From: Mucor racemosus
Lineage: Eukaryota > Mucoromycota > Mucoromycetes > Mucorales > Mucoraceae
Reading direction: 5' to 3'
Length of the DNA stretch: 64,000 nt
Assembly: GCA_027405735.1 (NCBI GenBank)
Contig: JAPEHQ010000003.1
Coordinates: 372,001-436,000 of the forward strand
Below are positions 56,564-64,000 of the stretch, piece after piece (within the stretch, counting starts at the first letter, position 1; each line of letters begins with the position of its first letter). The notes beneath the pieces were generated by a model that was not told the DNA's origin, ran no database searches, and worked only from the letters and a program-made list of their open reading frames with translations. Both the position numbers and the translations under genes were made by a program.

Positions 56564-57028
56564 GCTGAAAACAATGAAATTCAATTCCATTCGAGTGGGT
56601 ACAACAAAGCATCTTTTTACATGCAAGTTATGAAATTTGAAATTAGATGTTCAAAATCTATTTTATATAGTCTAGTGATGCCAAAATTAAGAAATTGAAA
56701 TATATTTGTATAGCCAAACCCATGAGTTGCATCTGTAATTCTATAGAAATTTACAAATAAAGATTTGTAATGAGATTATATGACCGAAGGTTTGGGCTTC
56801 AGATAATCTTTCTCAATTCTTTTGGCTTCGAAAACCACTTGTTTCTGTATAAAAGGCTAGTTAATCATATAAGTAAATCAAGTATTTGCATGTTTGTAGT
56901 TTATTTTGGTTTAAAAATTAATTTTTTTATTACCAAAAAAAAAAAAAAGAAACAAGAAATGTATATACTCTGAAAACAATAATAGAATGACCAGAGAAAA
57001 TGATGAAATAAAAGAAAATCAAATAAAA
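56564..57028. other. AT-rich spacer right of inverted repeat
   Basis: No supportable gene. A poly-A run at about 56936-56948 lies near the 3' end of the following minus-strand gene. Confidence 0.35.
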
Positions 57029-57667
57029 CTATAATATAAATTGTATAGAATAATCACGATGAACCATCCCCCAATCGTTTTTATTTGAAAATGTTTTCAT
57101 GGGAATATCGATATACTTCACGCCAGAATCGACATTTACACGGCGGCGATTGTTCTTGTTGGAGAAATCGACAAAAAAATGCAAATCAAAGGGTCTTTCA
57201 AAAACAGGGCCAAAGTCAATACCATAACCTCTCATTACGGGAGTCTTTTTAGGAGGAGAAGCTGATTTTCCTGCTTTCTGTTGTACAAATTCTTGCAAAC
57301 GTTTTTTCTTAGTGGAAGCAGAGAGATAGGCAGATACAGCGCCAGTAGTAACCTTTTTAGAAATCTTTTCAGCAACAATAGAGGCCATAAATTGGACACG
57401 ATTAACAACAGATTCTTTAACATTAGGATAACCATTAATAATACAGGTATCATCATCAACATTATCCACCATTTTGTCAACAAGGGTAATATAGTCTTCT
57501 TCATCACACAAAGAAAGGTCAATATTGGTACCAGCATAGGCATCATAATTGAATTCTTCAGAGACTTGTTCTAATTGAAAGGGATCATAAGCAGTAGAAG
57601 AAATAGGCTTCTTGAACTCCAATTGCTGGAAGACAGTCTTGGTAAAGGTTAAGATATTGTTAAACAT
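57029..57667 (-). CDS. Unrecognised 212-residue protein
   Basis: An intronless 212-residue frame with balanced, gene-like composition. The N-terminus MFNNILTFTKTVFQQLEF is hydrophobic and amphipathic. A middle acidic part has CDEEDYITLVDKMVDNVDDD. A basic lysine-rich linker (STKKKRLQ...SPPKK) precedes a C-terminal block ending in WGMVHRDYSIQFIL. No domain is recognised and there is no clear signal peptide or membrane span. The coding look is better than that of random frames nearby, and the ATG is preceded by a T/A-rich leader. Function unknown. Confidence 0.65.
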   Translation of the reverse strand: MFNNILTFTKTVFQQLEFKKPISSTAYDPFQLEQVSEEFNYDAYAGTNIDLSLCDEEDYITLVDKMVDNVDDDTCIINGYPNVKESVVNRVQFMASIVAEKISKKVTTGAVSAYLSASTKKKRLQEFVQQKAGKSASPPKKTPVMRGYGIDFGPVFERPFDLHFFVDFSNKNNRRRVNVDSGVKYIDIPMKTFSNKNDWGMVHRDYSIQFIL

Positions 57668-58802
57668 ATTTTTTTTTATTCAAAGATTGTACCTGTCGAA
57701 AGAGAATATTAAGAAATTGTGGCATCAATATGAGATGTCTTTATAACTTTTCCATTGTGTTATGAACAAGCCATTTTAGTTTGCATAAAGAATGGACTTG
57801 TTTTCACTTGTATATCGACCAGCAGCGAATGGTATTGTTGGTACCTGATTCTTGTGAATCATAGATGTAATTTCAGAATGTCATCTGTTGCAGCATTTTA
57901 TCAAAAAAATTCGTTTAATTAATCTGTAAAAGAGAATATTTGATTGTACTTTTGCATAGAATCATCGTTAAACCAATATATTAAGGATTCAAAAAGCAAC
58001 AGAAATTATGTGTTTTATGAAATTTATTTTTTACTCGCATACACATATATTGGACTTTAAGTTTTTAAGTTCACTGGCCTGATAAAATAGATATTTACAT
58101 GTGTCGAGAAATATAGATTATTTCATTTTTAACATAGGTTGTTAAGAAAACAGAATTATACCTTCCAAATACATTTACAATGATAATATAAACATCAAAC
58201 ACTCTTTTGCATAAATACTTGAGCTGTTATGCTATGATCCACTAAAAAGATAGGTAATCCATAAACATGGGATATGCCATGTTTTAATGATTATCAAAAG
58301 AGGGATGCCCCCTTTTTATATGACTAATAAACAATGAATAACTGCAGTATTTTGTTGTATATTGTGAAATTAAATCACACGAAAGTATAAATAGCTAAAC
58401 ATGTTAAAAAGTACAATTCATGCAATTTATGTTAGACTTGTATCCATGTATGTCTGTGTGCAGAAGAAGGCATTTTATAGAAGCCTGGGATTCTAAATGA
58501 TCAAAATTCTTATTCAGCCGTCTAGCACTCACTTTACCATAAAACTGCATTGCGATTAAGTTGTTCAATCCTATTTACGATTGTAAGTTTAATACACGAT
58601 GCTTCGCATGCCATAACAACCATGTGTTCCAGAGCGAATAATCAATAAAAAATGTATTTTTTTACAACAAATATTAATGAGGTTTATAAACATCCTCTTT
58701 TCTTAAAAAAAATCCGACCTTTGATTGACCTGCCCCCTTTTTAAAAATCTCCTTTTGTAGTATATTATTAGCTATCCCTCCCATTTACTCAATTAAACAC
58801 GC
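57668..58802. other. AT-rich intergenic region
   Basis: Should contain the promoter of the 212-residue protein gene at its left end. Nothing else is supportable. Confidence 0.4.
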
Positions 58803-59201
58803 AGAGGATTATATGTATGATGTAAAATGATCTCATGCACATCCGGCCTTGTTTGGTACTGTAGATAGAACCGGCCAATTTGATTTATGGAATTTGAATG
58901 CAGATATCAAGGAACCAGTTATAAGTACTCAAGTTAGTTCTGGTAGAGTATTGAATAAATTGGCTTGGGATAAAGAGGGTATATAAAAAAACAGCAGTAG
59001 GTTCCAGTGATGGCCATGCTTATGTTTATATTTATGACATTGGAGAGGTAAGACTAAAAATCAACGTAGATCAAAAGTTTCGATTATTAATATATATTTC
59101 ATTGCAAGGTGGCAACTCCTAAGCCTGATGGTTGGAGTCTGTTGCAAAGGAATATCTATGAAATGATTTCAAATCAAGAAAATCCTAATGAAGGAAAATA
59201 A
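58803..59201 (+). pseudogene. Dynein intermediate chain pseudogene fragment (C-terminal WD40 end)
   Basis: Translated pieces read DVK, stop, SHAHPALFGTVDRTGQFDLWNLN, then LNKLAWDKEG, then after a frameshift TAVGSSDGHAYVYIYDIGE. A GTAAGA...TTGCAAG intron (from about 59048) separates this from a last exon VATPKPDGWSLLQRNIYEM ending at 59201. This is the C-terminal WD40 end of cytoplasmic dynein intermediate chain. The expected Trp is now TGA and a small insertion breaks the frame near 58980. The retained intron shows it came from genomic DNA, not from a processed RNA. The upstream part of the gene is absent. Confidence 0.75.
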
Positions 59202-60633
59202 ATAATTACATATTTTTGACAATAAATTTTATTTTTATAAAAAGACTCGCCATGTTTATTCAAGAAATAGAGCTCCAGGCTTTTATGTAACAAATGAAAA
59301 TCGTAATTCAGCCTTTGAGTGAGTGTTTTTTAGAGTTATACTTTTCAATACATCTTCCAGGATTCAAGTTTCTGAAACTTTCCAATGGTGCATAGTAAGC
59401 TGTACGTGCAATATAAATCAACTATGGCACAATAATTAAAACGTAAGACTATATTTTCACCAAATAAAATAACACACAGTATCAGCAGGTGTAAATATTC
59501 ACAGCAGTAAACTTGAATCAAGCAGGTGTAGCATTGTAGATTCTTGAAAAGGTGCTCAAATATCGTAAAATCTCTTATTTTTAAGACTTACAAGGCTTAT
59601 AGGCAGAATATTAATTTCAAAAATCATTCTTATCCAGATCATCAATTTTGACACTTTTCGATTTTTTTTTTTTCGGATTTTGCAAATTTAGAGTTAATCG
59701 TACTACCAATCATAAAAATAAAAAATACGTACATATACAAAATTTAGCGCTCTATTTGATTAATTAAAAATAAAAGACATTTTAATTGCAAAATATTGCA
59801 TGAAAATATTTTAATCAAAAAACCGTTTTTGGAACAAAAGTACAAAATTTCATTACTTAAAGTTTAATGTTAAGCTTTTATAAAGTGTATATTAGTTATA
59901 GCTACAATTTCCTCTCACAATGTAGTATATTTAAACGTTGATTTTGGCATCAAAATTTGATTTTTCTGTTTTTTGATCAAAATCACGAGTGTTGGTAAGG
60001 ACAGAATGAGCCCCAAAAATGTCCGCTACAAAGTCTGAATTTTCAGACCACACATGGTTAAATATAAGAAAAGTCGAAAGAAAAAATACTTTCTACCTAA
60101 AACCTGGATATATCAGTATCAGAGAGTTAGTAATTCAATCTCGCTACATTCAATCACGGCGTCGCCCTGCAGGCTTTTTTTATTTTGCAATTTGTTGTAT
60201 ATAATAGCTATTAATTACGCTACGCTTTTCTTTTGCAGTCTTTTTTTGTAATAGAAGTATTATATTTATATATAACTAATATGTTATTGAATAGATGCTT
60301 TGCATTAGTACAAAGATCAATCTTTCTGAAGCGCCACAGTTTCGAAGCGATCTTTTCCTTGAAAAATTTACCGCAATTTCCACCGTAAAACTCATTGTAA
60401 TCGCAAAAGATACATGTTTGGAGCATGCAAATTTATCTGATTGATTACACTCTCAATATTTATTATAATTCAAGGCAATAGAGATGCTTTTCATTTCATG
60501 AATCAATACATTACATGACTTGTATTGTGACGATTTTGCACTTTTTTTTTCCTGAAAAAAAATATCAAAACCAAACATTTAGGTTGTCAAAAGTTTTTTC
60601 CATCAAATTATAAACCAAATCAAGTTGAATAAA
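59202..60633. other. AT-rich intergenic region before DRS1-like gene
   Basis: No supportable gene. The right end should carry the helicase promoter (T-rich run near 60541-60549). Confidence 0.4.
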
Positions 60634-63226
60634 ATGGGAGCAAATGATGATTTCGTAATGACCATCGATGATGATGAAGATATTGTCGTCGAGGAAGAAG
60701 CTATGGAGATATCCGAGCCCGAGGAAGAGCAAAAGAAAGCACCCATTGACAAAAAGACTGCTAAAAAGTTAAGAAAGCAAGCCAACCGAGAACAAAAGAG
60801 GGGCATTAAGCCTGCTGCTGTTGAAGAGCAAAAGAAAAAGAAGACTGCTACAAAGAATGTTGATGATTTTGATGAAGAATTCACTTTCTCCATGGATGGC
60901 GGTGGAGGTCGTGCTCAAAATGCTTGGGATTTCACTGCTGCTCGTGGCATGTTAAAGGGAAAGCAGGTACAGTGTATATTGAAAAATCTCGATAAATGCG
61001 TAAACTAATTGAGATTTGTATATAGGGAGATGCCGATAGAACTTCAATTGATGATATCATTGCTAAAAAGAGACAAGAAGCTAAAGATTTAAAGAAATTG
61101 GCTAAAAAGGGAAAGAAGGAGCCTGTCATTGAAGAAAAGAAAGAGGAATCAGAGGAATCAGATGACGAGGACAATGAATTTATCGGTGCCGATGATGATG
61201 AGGATGAGGATGAGGATGAAGATAATGAAGAGGAAAAGATCGATGAAGAAGAAGCCGAAGAAGAAAACGATGAGGATTTGGCACTTGATGGCTTTGGTGC
61301 CGGTGCAGAGAGAATTGAGCAAGAAGATGACGATGAAGAGGATAGCTCTGATAGTGAAACTGAAGAGGAACTTACTGATGATGAGACTGAAGATGTTCAA
61401 GCTAACAGCGATACTGAAGTTGTTGAAGATGAAGCTGAAATGCAGGTAAATAAATAGCAATATTGCATGGAAATGTTGATTGATTTTAATGCAATTTGAA
61501 TGAATAAATAGCGCAAGAAGGATTATTTTGCTGACGAGTCCGAAGAAGTTAGAAAAGATCATGAATCATTTGCTTCCATCAACCTTTCTCGTCCTATTCT
61601 TAAAGGTTTATCCAATGTAGGTTTTGTCAAACCTACTGATATTCAAGCCCGTACCATTCCCGTTGCATTAATGGGTAAGGATATTTGTGGTGGTGCCGTA
61701 ACAGGTTCCGGTAAAACCGCTGCTTTTATTGTCCCCATTTTGGAGCGTCTTCTTTACAGACCTCGTCAAACCCCCAGTACCCGTGTTTTAATTCTCTGTC
61801 CCACTCGTGAATTAGCTGCTCAAGTTCACAGTGTTGCTGTCAAATTAGCAAATTATACCGATATCACCTTCTGTCTTTGTGTTGGTGGTTTGAGTGTCAA
61901 GACACAAGAACAAGAGCTTAAATTAAAACCTGATGTTGTTGTTGCTACACCTGGTCGTTTGATTGATCATGTTCGTAATTCTACTGGTTTCCATTTAGAT
62001 GCTTGTGAGATTTTAGTTATGGATGAAGCTGATCGTATGTTGGAAGATGGTTTCGCTGATGAATTGGGTGAAATTATCAAGTCTTGTCCTCGTTCTCGTC
62101 AAACTATGCTTTTTTCTGCTACCATGACAGATAATGTAGATCAATTGGTTCGCATGTCTTTGAATAACCCTGTTCGTTTGTTTGTTGATCCTAGTAATCA
62201 AGCTGCTTCTCGTCTTATTCAAGAGTTTGTTCGTATTCGTCAAACTCGTGAATCTGATCGTGCTGCTGTGTTATTAGCCTTATGTAGAAAGACATTTAAA
62301 AAGAAGGTTATTGTCTTTTTCAGATCTAAAGCTGCTGCACATCAAATGAAAATTATGTTTGGTTTAATGGGTTTATCTGCTGCCGAGCTTCATGGTAATT
62401 TGACACAAGAACAACGTCTTGAAGCTTTGGAAAGATTTAGAGATAATGAAGTGGATTATTTATTAGCTACTGATTTAGCTGCTAGAGGTCTTGATATTAA
62501 GGGTATTGAAACAGTTATTAACTATAATATGCCTACACAATTTGCTCAATATCTTCATCGTGTTGGTCGTACTGCAAGAGCTGGTCGTAATGGTCGTTCA
62601 GTTACATTAGTCGGTGAAGCTGATCGTAAAATGCTCAAGATGGCTATCAAATCATCTGTTGGCGCTCAAGTTAAAAACCGTGTGGTGAACCATGAATTAG
62701 TTCAAAGATATAAACAAAAGGTTGAAAGTTTAGGTCCTCAAATTAAGGAAGTTTTGGCAGAAGAGAAGCAAGAGCGTGCTATTAGAAATGCTGAAATGCA
62801 ATTAAAGAAGAGCGAAAATATGCTTCATCATGGTGCTGAAATTTATGCTAGACCTGCTAGAACTTGGTTTCAAACAGAAACTGAAAAGAAAACAAATAAG
62901 AGTGCTGGTAAAGCAGATCATCGCGCTAAATTTGGCCTTGAAGATGCTGATGCAGCTGATGCCAAACCCAAAGAGGTAAAAGAAATGCAAACATTACATA
63001 AGATATACAATACTAATTGTTTTATATTTAATAGAAACGTGGTAAATATGATGGTATGAGCCGTCAAAAGAGAAGACGTTTGCAAGCTATGGAAGAGGAT
63101 GATGTTGAAGAAGATGGTCGTATGCAAGCAGCAGCAGCTAGAGCCGCAAAGAAATCATCACGAGCAATTCCCATGACAAAGATGAGACCACAAAAGTCCA
63201 ATGGCAAGAAAAAGTCAAAGAAATAG
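60634..63226 (+). CDS. DRS1: DEAD-box RNA helicase, Drs1/DDX27 type
   Basis: Four exons: 60634-60966, 61026-61445, 61512-62975 and 63035-63226, 802 residues. A long acidic/basic N-terminus (E/D runs about 150-245) precedes the helicase core: Q-motif region GFVKPTDIQARTIP, motif I AVTGSGKT (Lys319), PTRELA, TPGRL, DEAD (Asp422), SAT, TDLAARGLDI and HRVGRTARAG. The C-terminus is basic, ending in KKKSKK. The first ATG in a good position is at 60634. Drs1/DDX27 proteins act in the nucleolus in maturation of large-subunit ribosomal RNA. The acidic N-terminus plus the core sequence fit this family better than other DEAD-box helicases. Confidence 0.92.
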
Positions 63227-63674
63227 ATTAAGCATTTTTTATATAGATCCATCATATAAATAAAAAATAATAAAAAAAACTCCTTTTTGTATACATAGTA
63301 TTTTAAATATAATCATAGATCTCATCTACAGTTCATAACCCCACTTTTAAAGATTAGAATTCAGTTACCATGGCAACAAACTCCCGGGATCTCTTTTTTT
63401 CTCTCTCCTTGTTTCCATGACAACTAAAAACCATGCAACTGTGCATATCAAACATTTACAAATTCACTCATTCAGGCATACATTACATTTTTGTTCCATC
63501 TCCAACAAAAAAAAGCGATCCTTTCTAACAAACATTTATATTTTAAATAAGTTTTTTATATTATAGTCTTTTTTTCGGTGTGCATTGGCTGGGTTGTATA
63601 ATTTGGCAAAATGGAAAATATAATGGTTGGTTTTGTAGTTGTATACATGTATATAAATATATTAAAGATTCTCT
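63227..63674. other. Convergent 3' intergenic region
   Basis: AT-rich spacer between the convergent helicase and ATP synthase subunit g genes. No gene is seen. Confidence 0.4.
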
Positions 63675-64000
63675 TTAGTGTTCTTCGTGAGCAGCTTCTT
63701 CAGACTTGACATTATAACCAATTAAGTTTCTACGACCAACAATTTCACCAATGAGGAAAAAGGTATAAATTTCAGCAAGAACAACACCACCCTTTGCAAC
63801 TTCAGAGAAAGTTAAATTCTTGAGGTTCTTGATTTTTAAGGTGTTTTGAAGAGATTGTTGAGCTTGAGTGAATTGTGCGCCGGTAGGGAAAGCCATACCT
63901 TCCTTGGTATAGACTTGCTTGGCTACCTCAACAGCGACCTTGGTGTTGTAAATAATAGGCTTTTGGAGAGCTTTTTTTTATTGTTAGTTTTTTTTTCAAA
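63675..64000 (-). CDS. ATP20: Mitochondrial ATP synthase subunit g, C-terminal exon (partial)
   Basis: The last exon spans 63970-63675, beginning after a CTAAC branch site and an AAAG acceptor at 63971. The intron and upstream exon run off the right edge. It reads LQKPIIYNTKVAVEVAKQVY, then a conserved hydrophobic end FFLIGEIVGRRNLIGY and tail. This is F1Fo ATP synthase subunit g, an inner-membrane protein needed for enzyme dimers. The GEIVG stretch is the GxxxG-type membrane motif known from yeast Atp20. The tail is short and charged. Confidence 0.88.

Noticed and set aside
61170..61260. Microsatellite-like GATGAG/GAAGAA run as a repeat feature
   Set aside because: It encodes the acidic N-terminal region of the Drs1-like helicase in frame and is expected coding sequence.
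1..64000. CRISPR arrays, rRNA genes or bacterial operons
   Set aside because: No regularly spaced short repeats, rRNA-like sequence or prokaryotic gene organisation seen; introns and repeats indicate a eukaryotic nuclear genome.

Overview
The window looks like nuclear DNA of an early-diverging, AT-rich fungus, most likely a Mucoromycota (Mucorales-type) species. The evidence is the many short introns (about 50-85 nt, GT..AG, often with a CTAAC/CTAAT branch site), a fused betaine-lipid synthase, a Drs1-type helicase, a fungal OPT transporter, a peroxisomal-type biotin-pathway enzyme with an AKL end, and LTR retroelements including a chromodomain-bearing Ty3 type. All exon structures below were read by eye from splice signals. 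For every complete multi-exon gene the summed exon lengths are divisible by three.

Left gene block (1-10.6 kb): the 5' end of a pyridoxal kinase gene (minus strand, leaving the window), one copy of a dispersed repeat here called R1, then betaine-lipid synthase (BTA1 type), a homeodomain transcription factor and a membrane-anchored GDSL hydrolase (all minus), and a small acidic protein gene (plus).

Mobile-element block (10.6-38.3 kb): two tandem arrays of the R1 repeat (about 1.88-kb units) bracket solo LTRs, gag-only LTR elements, a tRNA-Val gene and a nested stack. An R1 unit is split by a tRNA-derived SINE-like element (13-bp target duplication). That element is split by a solo LTR (5-bp duplication GAGAC), and the solo LTR is split by a tandem Ty3 chromovirus (LTR-internal-LTR-internal-LTR, 5-bp duplication ATACA). 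The two 1690-residue Gag-Pol copies are identical in protein sequence, so this layer is very young.

Right gene block (40.8-64 kb): a BioF-like synthase diverging from a Pcl-type cyclin, a ten-finger C2H2 protein, an OPT oligopeptide transporter, a 3.8-kb inverted duplication of R1 with a solo LTR in its spacer, an unrecognised 212-residue protein, a decayed dynein-intermediate-chain fragment, a Drs1/DDX27 DEAD-box helicase and, at the right edge, the last exon of ATP synthase subunit g.

The ordinary genes show no shared pathway; they are unlinked housekeeping and regulatory genes. The most unusual content is the repeat landscape: the R1 family with a relic open frame of unknown origin, the datable four-layer nest, the gag-only LTR elements and a 52-bp terminal-inverted-repeat element. 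No CRISPR array, rRNA or bacterial-type operon was seen.
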